A stretch of DNA of 64,000 nt, taken from NCBI RefSeq assembly GCF_007830125.1, contig NZ_VLLG01000004.1, positions 248,001 through 312,000 on the forward strand, in the 5' to 3' direction. The notes below the pieces were generated by a model, which was not told the origin of the DNA, did no database searches, and saw only the letters and a list, made by a program, of their open reading frames with translations. The stretch comes from Chitinophaga japonensis. GTDB lineage: Bacteria; Bacteroidota; Bacteroidia; Chitinophagales; Chitinophagaceae. This document shows positions 1 to 8,030 of the stretch, piece after piece (position 1 is the stretch's first letter; every line of letters starts with the position of its first letter). The translations under genes and the position numbers were made by a program.

Positions 1-1
1 C

Positions 2-1675
2 GTGTACTCCGATGATGGCGTAAAGCTGACTGTCAACGGCCAGTCCCTGATCGATGATTACAACACGCAGGGCGCCTATACCCGCAGCGGTTCCATCACG
101 CTTACAGCCGGGCAAAAGTATGATATCGAGCTGCGCTATGCGGAAGGCAACGGCGATGCCTTCTGCCACCTGGAATGGCAGAGCGCCCGGCAGCAGCGCC
201 AGGTGATCCCCCGGGCGCAGTTGTACAGCCGGCCTGCCTCTACAGCAGGCCCGGTAACGGTGTACCAGCATGCCAACTACGGCGGCTTTCACGCCGGGTT
301 GCCCATCGGCAGCTACAAACTGGCCGGCATGGCATTGAAAGGCATCCGCAACAATGAAATTTCCTCCCTGAAAATCAGGGAAGGGTATAAGGTGGTGCTC
401 TATAAGCAGGATAATTTCCAGGGCGATTCCCTGGTGCTGACCGGCAACGCCATGCACCTGCCGGGCTGGAATGACAGCGCCAGCTCCATGCGCGTGCTGG
501 CCAATGGCGATCCCGGACTGGCCGGCACCTATACGATTAGGAATGTGAACAGCGGCTTGTTCCTGGATGTGCGGGGCGGCACTGGCGGCCTGGGAGACGG
601 CGTGAACATACAGCTATGGAATGGTACCGGTGCGGCTAACCAGACCTTTAACCTCAGGCACCTGGGCGACGGGCGCTACACCATCACGGCCTACCACAGC
701 GCCAAAAACCTGGATGTGGCGCAATCCGATACTGCCGAAAACGCCAATATCTGGCAATGGACCGGCACCGGCGCCGCCAACCAGCAGTTCATAGCCTTAC
801 CGGCCGGTAACGGGTATTACAAGTTCGTTTCCGTGTTGAGCGGCAAGGTGATCGCTATCCGCAATGAAAGCACCGCCCCGGAAGCCAACGTGGAGCTGCA
901 TATGGATACGGCCCAGGCATCCGCCCGCTGGGAGCTGATCGTACAACCGCCCATGGGCAACGGCAACGGTCTTACTGCAGACTATTACAATGGCATGAAC
1001 TTCGAGACCTTTGTTTTGTCCCGGATCGATCCCAAAGTGGATTTTGACTGGGGCGAAGGCGCACCGGCCGACAGTATTAACGCAGACGGCTACTCGGTAA
1101 GGTGGACCGGGAAGATAGAGCCCCGGTACTCCGGCGAGTATACCTTTTACATCACCAGCGATAACGGCCGGCGGCTGTGGGTCAATAACCAGTTGGTCAT
1201 TGACAAATGGATAGACGATTGGGACGTGGAATACTCCGGTACCATAACCTTGACGGCCGGTCAACAGTACGACATAAAACTGGAATATTTCGAGAACTAC
1301 GGCGGGGCCAACTGCCGCCTGCGCTGGTCCAGCGCCTCGCAGCCTAAGGAGATCATTCCTCAGCACCAGTTGTATGCAACACCTTCAGCCGCTGCCGGCG
1401 CGCGCATGATGATGGTCAATAGCAAGCCGGCAGCAGGAGAGGACAATCGCGACATCCTGCTGTATCCCAATCCTGCTTCCGGCAATATCCGGCTGCAGTT
1501 CAAGGGCAAACAGGCCAGGATGATCATGTACGATGTGTCCGGCCAGGTGGTGATGCCGGCGCGTATTATCAGCTCCGGCGAAGCGGTGGATATATCCACC
1601 CTGCAGGACGGGCTGTACCTGATCCGCATAGAAGTGGACGGGGTGACGACAACGAAGCGTTTATTTAAGGGATAG
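2..1675 (+). CDS. Secreted PA14 / beta-gamma-crystallin / ricin-lectin protein with T9SS sorting domain (5' partial)
   Basis: The gene is open at the left edge; the 557 residues seen are its C-terminal part. Domains in order are: the end of a PA14 domain (1-77, with the YSDDG and DDYN sugar/Ca-site type motifs); a beta/gamma-crystallin-like pair of Greek keys (about 84-166, NNEISSLKI and WNDSASS); a ricin-B-type trefoil (about 174-312, repeated GTGAANQ followed by a Phe); a complete second PA14 (about 322-458, TSDNGRRLWVN); and a type IX sorting domain (about 480-557, LYPNPASGNI, ending KRLFKG). This layout predicts an exported, cell-surface carbohydrate-binding protein carried over the outer membrane by T9SS. 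A catalytic domain may lie upstream, outside the window. A strong terminator follows, so it ends its transcript. Domain calls are by eye; the sorting domain is the surest. Confidence 0.85.
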   Translation: MYSDDGVKLTVNGQSLIDDYNTQGAYTRSGSITLTAGQKYDIELRYAEGNGDAFCHLEWQSARQQRQVIPRAQLYSRPASTAGPVTVYQHANYGGFHAGLPIGSYKLAGMALKGIRNNEISSLKIREGYKVVLYKQDNFQGDSLVLTGNAMHLPGWNDSASSMRVLANGDPGLAGTYTIRNVNSGLFLDVRGGTGGLGDGVNIQLWNGTGAANQTFNLRHLGDGRYTITAYHSAKNLDVAQSDTAENANIWQWTGTGAANQQFIALPAGNGYYKFVSVLSGKVIAIRNESTAPEANVELHMDTAQASARWELIVQPPMGNGNGLTADYYNGMNFETFVLSRIDPKVDFDWGEGAPADSINADGYSVRWTGKIEPRYSGEYTFYITSDNGRRLWVNNQLVIDKWIDDWDVEYSGTITLTAGQQYDIKLEYFENYGGANCRLRWSSASQPKEIIPQHQLYATPSAAAGARMMMVNSKPAAGEDNRDILLYPNPASGNIRLQFKGKQARMIMYDVSGQVVMPARIISSGEAVDISTLQDGLYLIRIEVDGVTTTKRLFKG

Positions 1676-1711
1676 ATAGAATGATGCATGATGTGACAGT
1701 CATCATGGCTG

Positions 1712-1744
1712 GGCCGCTCCGGTATGGAGCGGCCATTTTTATTT
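1712..1744 (+). terminator. Intrinsic terminator after the PA14/ricin gene
   Basis: A perfect 9-bp GC-rich stem (GGCCGCTCC, 1712-1720, pairing with 1726-1734) has a 5-nt loop and is followed by ATTTTTATTT. It lies 37 nt past the stop codon of the upstream gene, as expected for a rho-independent terminator. Confidence 0.9.
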
Positions 1745-1812
1745 CCATGCGCTTGTCGCAACTCCCCCTGTAAATGTCAGGTTTCCCCCCGGCCCGAACG
1801 CCGGCGCCCGGG

Positions 1813-1820
1813 TATCTTTG
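1813..1820 (+). promoter_or_regulatory. Bacteroidota -7 promoter element for the alpha/beta hydrolase
   Basis: TATCTTTG matches the TAnnTTTG -7 consensus exactly and ends 31 nt before the ATG at 1852. No convincing -33 TTG is visible upstream. It supports choosing the 1852 start over in-frame upstream codons that lie on top of the promoter. Confidence 0.7.
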
Positions 1821-1851
1821 TGACATCAAAAACAAAAAAAACGATCTGTAC

Positions 1852-2745
1852 ATGAAAAAGTATCTTATTTCGGCCATGGTCATCGCAACCTGCATGGCGG
1901 CCGCAGGCAGCATACAGGCGCAGGATGCCACCGGGAAAGGCTATGCCCGGGTAAATGGTATTAAAATGTATTATGAGATCAGCGGTACAGGCGAGCCGCT
2001 CCTGTTGCTGCACGGCGGCCTGGGCTCCATGGGTATGTTTGAGCGGATAATGCCTGCAATAAATGCCGGGCGGCAGGTAATTGCCGTTGATCTTTACGGG
2101 CACGGCCGTACGGCATTGACTGACCGGCCCGTCAGCTACATCGATATGGCCGATGATCTCGCCGCGTTGCTCCGGCAGCTTGGGATCAAGCAGGTAGATG
2201 TGCTGGGTTATTCAATGGGAGGTATCGCCGGGCTGCGGCTGGCTATACAACACCCCGGGTTGGTACGCCGGCTGGCCCTTGTGTCAACAGTCTTTGCACG
2301 GGACGGTTTCTACCCGGACATACTGGCGCAACAGGAACAGATGAACGCCGGCGCCGCAGCATTGCTGAAGCAAACGCCCATTTACAAGTCCTATGCAGCC
2401 ATTGCCCCCCAGCCGGAAGATTTTCCAAAGCTGCTGGAACAGATGGGGCAGATGATGAAGCGCCCCTTTGATTGGTCTGCAGAAGTGGCCAGGCTCGAAA
2501 TGCCGGTTATGCTGGTGTATGGCGATGGAGACATGATACGTCCTGCGCATATCGTAAAATTCTATGAGCTGCTGGGCGGCGGTAAGAAAGACGCCGGCTG
2601 GAACCGGGAAAACATGCCGCAAAACCGTCTCGCCATCCTGCCTAACCACACCCACTATGATATGTTGATGGCGCCTGAGCTCCCGCAGACCGTGCGGCCT
2701 TTCCTGGATGGAAAGATGCAGGCCAGGCCAGAGCTGGAACATTGA
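1852..2745 (+). CDS. Secreted alpha/beta-fold hydrolase
   Basis: This is a 297-residue protein starting at 1852, with an N-terminal signal peptide (MKKYLISAMVIATCMAAAG, cleavage near IQAQ). The alpha/beta hydrolase fold is shown by the oxyanion-loop HGGLGS, the nucleophile elbow GYSMGG (Ser), the acid-bearing VYGDGDMIRP and the final catalytic His in HTHYD. The substrate cannot be read from the sequence; the family covers esterases, lactonases and haloperoxidase-like enzymes. The reading frame stays open for 26 codons upstream, but a -7 promoter element sits there, so the internal ATG is preferred. It converges on trkA with 8 nt between the stops and no obvious terminator. Confidence 0.85.
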   Translation: MKKYLISAMVIATCMAAAGSIQAQDATGKGYARVNGIKMYYEISGTGEPLLLLHGGLGSMGMFERIMPAINAGRQVIAVDLYGHGRTALTDRPVSYIDMADDLAALLRQLGIKQVDVLGYSMGGIAGLRLAIQHPGLVRRLALVSTVFARDGFYPDILAQQEQMNAGAAALLKQTPIYKSYAAIAPQPEDFPKLLEQMGQMMKRPFDWSAEVARLEMPVMLVYGDGDMIRPAHIVKFYELLGGGKKDAGWNRENMPQNRLAILPNHTHYDMLMAPELPQTVRPFLDGKMQARPELEH

Positions 2746-2753
2746 TATCACCT

Positions 2754-3434
2754 TTAGTCCACAAACGACTGCAGGTCATGCGCGGTGCCAAAGATCAGCA
2801 GCGTATCGTCCGGTAGCAGCACCGTATCCGGCTTTACCGGGCCCATGGCATGCGGCACCGCGCTTTCACTGCCAAAAATATTCTTGCCATGCTCGTCTCG
2901 GGTGATGGTGACCAGCACCAGGCGGTATTTCTCAGCAAACCGGATGGACTCCACGGTCTTGTTTACATAACGCTCCGGCACCTGTACTTCCAGCAGGCGG
3001 TAATCGTCCCGGAAACGGTAGGAGTTGAGCACGCCCGGCAGGTCCAGCTTAAAGGCCAGCCGCTCCGCGGATGACGCTTCCGGGTATACGAATTCCTCGA
3101 TACGCATGGCTTCCAGCACAATCTGCTGCAGGGGAGAGGTAACCCGGCAGATGATGCGCTTAACGCCTATCTGCTTCAGCAGGGCCGTGACCATGATGGT
3201 AATGCCTTCATTTTCGCCGATGCCTACAATGGCGGCATCCGTATCGTGCAGGGGCAGTTGCTGCATGCCTTCGCGGTGCGTGGCGTCCAGTGTAATGGTA
3301 TGGGTAATGCTGGAGCTGTATTTGTCTACCAACTCCTGCTTGAGGTCCACGCCGATCACTTCATGTCCCAGGCTTACCAGTTGTTGTGATAAAGCGGCGC
3401 CGAAATTGCCCAGTCCGAATACAATGAATTTCAT
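2754..3434 (-). CDS. trkA: TrkA/KtrA-type potassium channel regulatory subunit
   Basis: The 226-residue protein has an RCK_N Rossmann domain starting at residue 1 (GLGNFG at 7-12, the NAD/ATP-binding glycine loop, and an acidic end of strand two, GVDL) and an RCK_C ligand-binding domain in the last 85 residues (LLIFG). This is the single-RCK, KtrA-like layout, not the duplicated E. coli TrkA. It is the cytosolic gating ring for the adjacent membrane subunit. It lies 12 nt downstream of the trkH-like gene on the same strand, clearly co-transcribed. Confidence 0.92.
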   Translation of the reverse strand: MKFIVFGLGNFGAALSQQLVSLGHEVIGVDLKQELVDKYSSSITHTITLDATHREGMQQLPLHDTDAAIVGIGENEGITIMVTALLKQIGVKRIICRVTSPLQQIVLEAMRIEEFVYPEASSAERLAFKLDLPGVLNSYRFRDDYRLLEVQVPERYVNKTVESIRFAEKYRLVLVTITRDEHGKNIFGSESAVPHAMGPVKPDTVLLPDDTLLIFGTAHDLQSFVD

Positions 3435-3446
3435 CTGTTAATATTT

Positions 3447-5255
3447 TTAGAACGTAATATCTTCTTTAGGATACCGGTAATACAATTGCTGCTGCTGCTT
3501 TACAAAAGCCATGATCAGCGTGAGCGTACCCACCCTGCCAATGAACATGGTCAGCACCAGCACCAGCTTGCTAAGGCCGGACAGCTCCGGCGTAATGCCC
3601 AGTGTAAGGCCTACGGTGCTGAATGCCGAAAATGCCTCAAAGGCGATCTGGATCAGCCCTTTGTCGCCATCCCGTATGGAAATCAGGAATACGGCAATGC
3701 CGATCACCAGCAACGACAGCAGCATGATAGCAAAGGCCCGCCGCACGGAGGGCGCGGATATTTCCGTGTTGAAGAACTCGGACCGGTCCTTTCCTCGCAC
3801 CACGCTCGTCATGTTCAGCACCGCCACTGCAAAGGTAGTGGTCTTGATACCACCGCCCGTAGAGCCGGGGGAGGCCCCGATCCACATTAGCAAGAGGTAG
3901 ATCATCACGGTGGAGAGGTTGAGGCCCGAGATGTTCACCGTATCAAATCCCGCGGTGCGGGGCGTCACCGATCCGAAGAAAGCCGTCACCATCTTGCCCC
4001 AGAGGGAGGGATGCTGCTGCAGCGTGCCGCGCCACTCGAAGGCCAGGTAGGCTATAAAGCCCGTTACCAGCAAAAAGAAGCTGGTGACCAGCGCCAGGCG
4101 GGAATTGATGTTGATGAGCCGCGGAATATGGATACGCTTGCCCCTCCGCTGCAGGCGCCACCAGCCGTTAGTGGCTTTCACCCGTATGTAGGAGAACAGG
4201 TTAAAGGTGATCGGGAAACCCAGTCCGCCCAGGATGATCAGCAGGGCGATCAGGAGCTGGAAGGAGTAATTGAACCGCAGCCCTTCGTGGTACAGGCCAT
4301 TGGAGTAGGTGGAAAATCCTGCATTGCAAAAGGCCGATACCGAATGGAACACGGAGAAGAACAGCTTGTCCAGCTTTCTTTCAAAAAGCTCCGGCCCGGT
4401 AGTGAAATAAATGCCGGCCGCGCCGATGGCCTCAAAGAAAAAAGTGACCAGCACAATGCGGGACACCAGGTGCATCACGTTTCCCAGCTTGTTGCTGAGG
4501 AACATGTTCCGGAAGGCCAGCTCGTTGCGGAACGATATGCTGCCTGTAATGGCATAGCTCAAAAGCCCGGTGAAGGTCATAATGCCCAGGCCTCCCGCCT
4601 GTATCAGCAGCAGCAGGATCACCTGTCCGAAAACCGTGAATTCCCTGGCGGTGTCTGTTACCGCCAGCCCCGTTACGCATACGGCGCTCGTAGAAGTGAA
4701 CAGCGCGTCCGTCAGCGACAGGCCGCGATGGGTGGCATAAGGCAGGCTTAACAGCAATGTGCCCAGCAGCACCATCAGCGCAAAGCTGGCTACGAACAGG
4801 AGGGCGGAATTGGGCGCCTTCCTGGGGGAAAACCGGATGATCAGCGACAGCTCCGCCAGCGCTACAAAGGAAATACAGGTATATAACAGTATTTTGTAAA
4901 GCAGGTACAGGTTGCTGTCATGTTGAACCATTGATCTTTTCAGCGGCAACAGCACCACGTAGCAGCAGATGGTGATCAGCCAGAGCCCCAGGGAAATGAG
5001 GCGTGCACGTAATTTCCTTTTTTCAAATATCCCGGCCAGCCAGCGCAGGCCCATCATGATCACCAGGCCGGGTAGTAAAAGCGAGAGCCAGTAATTGACC
5101 GTGGCGTCGTTGGTCTGAAAGTGGTTGAAACCGGTATCATACAAGATCCAGCAGAAGGCAATAAGTAAAAAAACAGGTATCAGTACCTGGCACATTTTGT
5201 TAATGGCTGTAACGATCCACCAGTGCCGGGCGCTGTTTTTGTCGGGTCTTGTCAT
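3447..5255 (-). CDS. trkH: TrkH/KtrB-family potassium uptake membrane subunit
   Basis: The 602-residue polytopic membrane protein carries the four pore-loop repeats of the Trk/Ktr/HKT superfamily: TSTSAVCVTGLAVTD (about 187-201), FHSVSAFCNAGFST, SVTPRTAGFDT and EAFSAFSTVGLTLG. Each has the selectivity-filter glycine. About 140 N-terminal residues with extra hydrophobic helices precede the first repeat, which is longer than KtrB and common in Bacteroidota. It is first gene of a two-gene operon with trkA and is divergent from the stress-protein gene. The predicted job is K+ (or Na+/K+) uptake across the inner membrane. Confidence 0.92.
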   Translation of the reverse strand: MTRPDKNSARHWWIVTAINKMCQVLIPVFLLIAFCWILYDTGFNHFQTNDATVNYWLSLLLPGLVIMMGLRWLAGIFEKRKLRARLISLGLWLITICCYVVLLPLKRSMVQHDSNLYLLYKILLYTCISFVALAELSLIIRFSPRKAPNSALLFVASFALMVLLGTLLLSLPYATHRGLSLTDALFTSTSAVCVTGLAVTDTAREFTVFGQVILLLLIQAGGLGIMTFTGLLSYAITGSISFRNELAFRNMFLSNKLGNVMHLVSRIVLVTFFFEAIGAAGIYFTTGPELFERKLDKLFFSVFHSVSAFCNAGFSTYSNGLYHEGLRFNYSFQLLIALLIILGGLGFPITFNLFSYIRVKATNGWWRLQRRGKRIHIPRLININSRLALVTSFFLLVTGFIAYLAFEWRGTLQQHPSLWGKMVTAFFGSVTPRTAGFDTVNISGLNLSTVMIYLLLMWIGASPGSTGGGIKTTTFAVAVLNMTSVVRGKDRSEFFNTEISAPSVRRAFAIMLLSLLVIGIAVFLISIRDGDKGLIQIAFEAFSAFSTVGLTLGITPELSGLSKLVLVLTMFIGRVGTLTLIMAFVKQQQQLYYRYPKEDITF

Positions 5256-5290
5256 AACGATCTGGCTGTAATTTCCGTATCAGTGTACGC

Positions 5291-5298
5291 TGAAAGTA
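5291..5298 (-). promoter_or_regulatory. Possible -7 element of trkH-trkA
   Basis: On the minus strand this reads TACTTTCA, six of eight positions like the TAnnTTTG class, with a TTG 20 nt further upstream. It lies 36 nt before the trkH start. The match is imperfect, so this is tentative. Confidence 0.35.
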
Positions 5299-5369
5299 CC
5301 GAAAATTTTTATTAACGACAATCAAACAAATACCTGACCCCGGTCATTACTCCCGCTGCTGCGCTGTCC

Positions 5370-5377
5370 TACTTTTG
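5370..5377 (+). promoter_or_regulatory. -7 promoter element of the universal stress protein gene
   Basis: TACTTTTG is an exact TAnnTTTG match ending 23 nt upstream of the ATG at 5401, giving a short leader. A -33 TTG at normal spacing is not obvious. Confidence 0.65.
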
Positions 5378-5400
5378 GTATATCAACAAATATCAGCGTC

Positions 5401-6246
5401 ATGAAAACCATCCTGGTGCCTACGGATTTTTCCGTAAATGCTTATAAAGCCCTGCAATACGCGGTGGAGATCAGTAAAAGAAATCAAGCGACGATTGTAT
5501 TGATGCACGCATGCCAGTTGCTGGAAAGCCCCTTTGTGGACCGCCAGGCATTGCGTGCTGCTTATAACCGGAACCTGGTGGAAGAGATCGCCGGGGAGCT
5601 GAAGGTTTGGAAAAGTAAGGTCACGGAAAAAGCCAAAGGCGTAAAAATACTGACCCGCATTTACAAGGGATCCGTGCAGAAAAGTATCCTGCAATGCGCT
5701 ATTGAGCATGTGGCGGACCTGGTCATTATGGGCACGCAGGGCGCTTCCGGGCTGAAGGAGGTAGTTATCGGCAGCACTACCGCCAGCCTGATCAGCAAAA
5801 GCACGATACCGGTGCTGGCTATTCCCATTACCTACCAATGGAAAACGCCGGCCAACATACTCTTCTGCACCAAAGGCTTTGAGACCGGCGCCGGGCCGGA
5901 TGCGCCGCTGGCCGACATAGCGGCCCTGTTTTCCGCTCAACTGCATGTAGCCGTCTTTAACGAAGTAGATAAAGTGGAGATCCACGAATACCTGGAGCAT
6001 GATACGGCATTGACGGACTACCGCAAAAGTTTCCGGAAAAAATACAAGCTCCCGGTAGCATCTGCCATACAGTTGGAAGGGGATGATTTTGAGACCACCC
6101 TGCAGGAGTATGTTAGCCGGCTGGATATAGATATGTTGGCCATGGTACCGCACCGGCACGGGTTTATGGACCGGTTACTGCACAGGAGCCGCACCAGGCA
6201 AATGGCCTATCATACTAAAATTCCTTTACTGGCCATACCGGGCTAA
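5401..6246 (+). CDS. Tandem-domain universal stress protein
   Basis: This 281-residue protein is made of two Usp domains. The first (1-142) opens with TILVPTDFSVNA and has the ATP-binding pattern GTQGASGLKEVVIGS followed by IPVLAIP. The second (about 148-281) is degenerate: the glycine-rich loop is replaced by PHRHGFMDRLLHRS, though it still ends in IPLLAIPG, so ATP binding is expected only in the N-terminal half. Tandem Usp proteins of this size are common in Bacteroidota. It starts 6 nt upstream of the CaCA antiporter gene and is divergent from the K+ uptake operon, which suggests an ion-homeostasis or stress module. Confidence 0.9.
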   Translation: MKTILVPTDFSVNAYKALQYAVEISKRNQATIVLMHACQLLESPFVDRQALRAAYNRNLVEEIAGELKVWKSKVTEKAKGVKILTRIYKGSVQKSILQCAIEHVADLVIMGTQGASGLKEVVIGSTTASLISKSTIPVLAIPITYQWKTPANILFCTKGFETGAGPDAPLADIAALFSAQLHVAVFNEVDKVEIHEYLEHDTALTDYRKSFRKKYKLPVASAIQLEGDDFETTLQEYVSRLDIDMLAMVPHRHGFMDRLLHRSRTRQMAYHTKIPLLAIPG

Positions 6247-6258
6247 TACCAGGTGATT

Positions 6259-7245
6259 ATGCTGCCGGATCTGTTACTTTTCAGCGCCTGCGCGGTCGTT
6301 ATTTTCATTGCAGGCAGGAAATTGTCCTATTACGGGAACCTCATCGCCATCAAGACCGGTATCGGGAAAGCCTGGATCGGGCTGGTGCTGGTGGCGGCGG
6401 TTACTTCGCTGCCGGAGCTGGTGGTGGGCATCGGCTCCGTTACCATTGTAAAATCCGCCGACCTGGCCCTTGGCGACATTGCAGGCAGTTGCGCGTTTAA
6501 CCTGCTGCTGCTGTCCCTGTTAGATTTCATGTCCCCCAAACCCTTGCTGGGCAGGGCCGCCAATACGCATGTGCTGGCCGCTTCCATGAGCATCCTCTTG
6601 CTGGCCATTGTCGGTATCGGGCTGTTCCTGCCGGTGGACATCTCTATTGCAGGATGGCTGAGCGCCGTATCCCTCCTGGCTTTCATTGTATACTTCATTA
6701 CCATAAGGCTGCTTTTCAACTACGAGAAAAGGAACCATCATACGGAAGCGGAAGTGGCCGCTACCGGTATGCCCCTGCGGGTGGCGGTCCGCTACTATAT
6801 TTTCAACAGCCTTTTTATCGTGGCGGCAGCCATCATGCTACCCACTTTCGCGGAAGGTATTGCGTTGAAAAGTGGCCTGGGGCTGACTTTTGTAGGTACG
6901 CTGTTCCTGGCGGCCAGCACCTCCCTGCCGGAGGTAGCCGTATCCGGCAGCGCACTCCGCGCCGGCAACGTGGATATTGCCGTGGGCAACATCCTGGGTA
7001 GCAACATCTTCAATATTTTTATTCTTGCGCTGGATGATCTTTTTTATGCAGGCGGCAGCCTGCTGTTCAATGCCTCCGACATCAACCTGGTTTCCATATT
7101 TGCGGCCATCATGATGACCACCGTGGCCATTGCCGGGCTGATGATCAAACTGCCGGAAAAAGGCTTCCTGCTTACCTGGGACACCTTCGTGATCCTGCTG
7201 ATCTTCCTCTTTAACCTGCTGCTGCTGTACTGGCTGAAGGCCTAA
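6259..7245 (+). CDS. Sodium/calcium exchanger family (CaCA) antiporter
   Basis: The 328-residue membrane protein carries the two inverted alpha-repeats that form the ion site of CaCA exchangers. The first has TSLPELVVG with GDIAGSCAFN; the second has STSLPEVAVS with GNILGSNIFN. The conserved acidic residues (Glu of LPE) are in place in both. Length and repeat pattern match the YrbG-like branch. A GTG at 6253 is an alternative start two codons earlier; I prefer the ATG. It immediately follows the stress protein gene, probably in one transcript, and converges on the oxygenase gene with a 3-nt gap. Exported ion (Ca2+ or another cation) is not determined. Confidence 0.88.
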   Translation: MLPDLLLFSACAVVIFIAGRKLSYYGNLIAIKTGIGKAWIGLVLVAAVTSLPELVVGIGSVTIVKSADLALGDIAGSCAFNLLLLSLLDFMSPKPLLGRAANTHVLAASMSILLLAIVGIGLFLPVDISIAGWLSAVSLLAFIVYFITIRLLFNYEKRNHHTEAEVAATGMPLRVAVRYYIFNSLFIVAAAIMLPTFAEGIALKSGLGLTFVGTLFLAASTSLPEVAVSGSALRAGNVDIAVGNILGSNIFNIFILALDDLFYAGGSLLFNASDINLVSIFAAIMMTTVAIAGLMIKLPEKGFLLTWDTFVILLIFLFNLLLLYWLKA

Positions 7246-7248
7246 CGG

Positions 7249-7962
7249 TCAACTGAGGGCATCGTGAAAGATAATGCCCAGCGTATGCCGGCGGCCGCTG
7301 CGCAGCGGGCTGACCCCGTGCTTCATATGCACCCGGTAGTACCCTTTGCTGCCTTTTGCCGGCCGGAAACTGGTGGTAAACAACAGCATATCGCCGCGCC
7401 GGGGCTGTAGCACGTTGGCCTTCGATTGCGCACGGGGCACCTGCTCCGTGAGCACAAATTCGCCGCCGGTATAATCCTGGCCCGCTTCGTCCAGGAACAG
7501 CACCAGTTGCATGGGGAAAAAGATATCGCCGTAAAGGTCCTGGTGCAGGGTGTTAAAGCCGCCCTCACCATATTGCAGGATCAGCACCGTAGGCTGGGTC
7601 TGGCCCTGCTGATGGCAGCGCGCCTGCAGCGCTGCATGGTCAGGAGGAAAGCGTTGCGCCATGCCCAGCACCTCCATCCACTTATTGGCAATGGGCGCCA
7701 GGTAAGGGTACACCGTTTGCCGGATATCCTCTATTAGGGCCGGCAGGGGATACCGGAAGTATTTGTATTCGCCCGCGCCAAAGCGGTACCGCTCCATACT
7801 GATGGTTTTACGGTAAAGATGATCGGTGTGGTAGGATTCAACGAGGATATCGCATTCCTTTCTGGTCAGCACATGGGGGATCACCGCGTATCCCTGGCGG
7901 TGCATGTCTTCCGCTACCTGCTCCCAGTGCTGCTCCTGCAGGCGCTCAATAATGTTTTGCAT
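7249..7962 (-). CDS. 2OG-Fe(II) oxygenase family protein
   Basis: The 237-residue protein has a double-stranded beta-helix core in its C-terminal half. The iron ligands are the His and Asp of LHQDLYGD and the distal His in HMKHGVSPL; the 2-oxoglutarate-binding basic residue is the Arg in GRRHTLGI. An N-terminal helical segment (YAVIPHVLTRKECDIL) resembles the prolyl-hydroxylase-like Bacteroidota proteins that act on DNA, proteins or small molecules; the substrate is not readable here. It stands alone on the minus strand, 68 nt downstream of the M1 peptidase gene, and probably has its own promoter. Confidence 0.8.
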   Translation of the reverse strand: MQNIIERLQEQHWEQVAEDMHRQGYAVIPHVLTRKECDILVESYHTDHLYRKTISMERYRFGAGEYKYFRYPLPALIEDIRQTVYPYLAPIANKWMEVLGMAQRFPPDHAALQARCHQQGQTQPTVLILQYGEGGFNTLHQDLYGDIFFPMQLVLFLDEAGQDYTGGEFVLTEQVPRAQSKANVLQPRRGDMLLFTTSFRPAKGSKGYYRVHMKHGVSPLRSGRRHTLGIIFHDALS

Positions 7963-7983
7963 GATTCAGGCTTGTTTACGGCA

Positions 7984-7991
7984 CGAAGGTA
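7984..7991 (-). promoter_or_regulatory. Candidate -7 element of the oxygenase gene
   Basis: On the minus strand it reads TACCTTCG, one mismatch to TAnnTTTG, with TTTCG 18 nt further upstream as a weak -33. It ends 21 nt before the start codon. Confidence 0.4.
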
Positions 7992-8030
7992 CCGGGAGGG
8001 GAGCGGGTGCGAAACCCGGAACTTGCGGTT

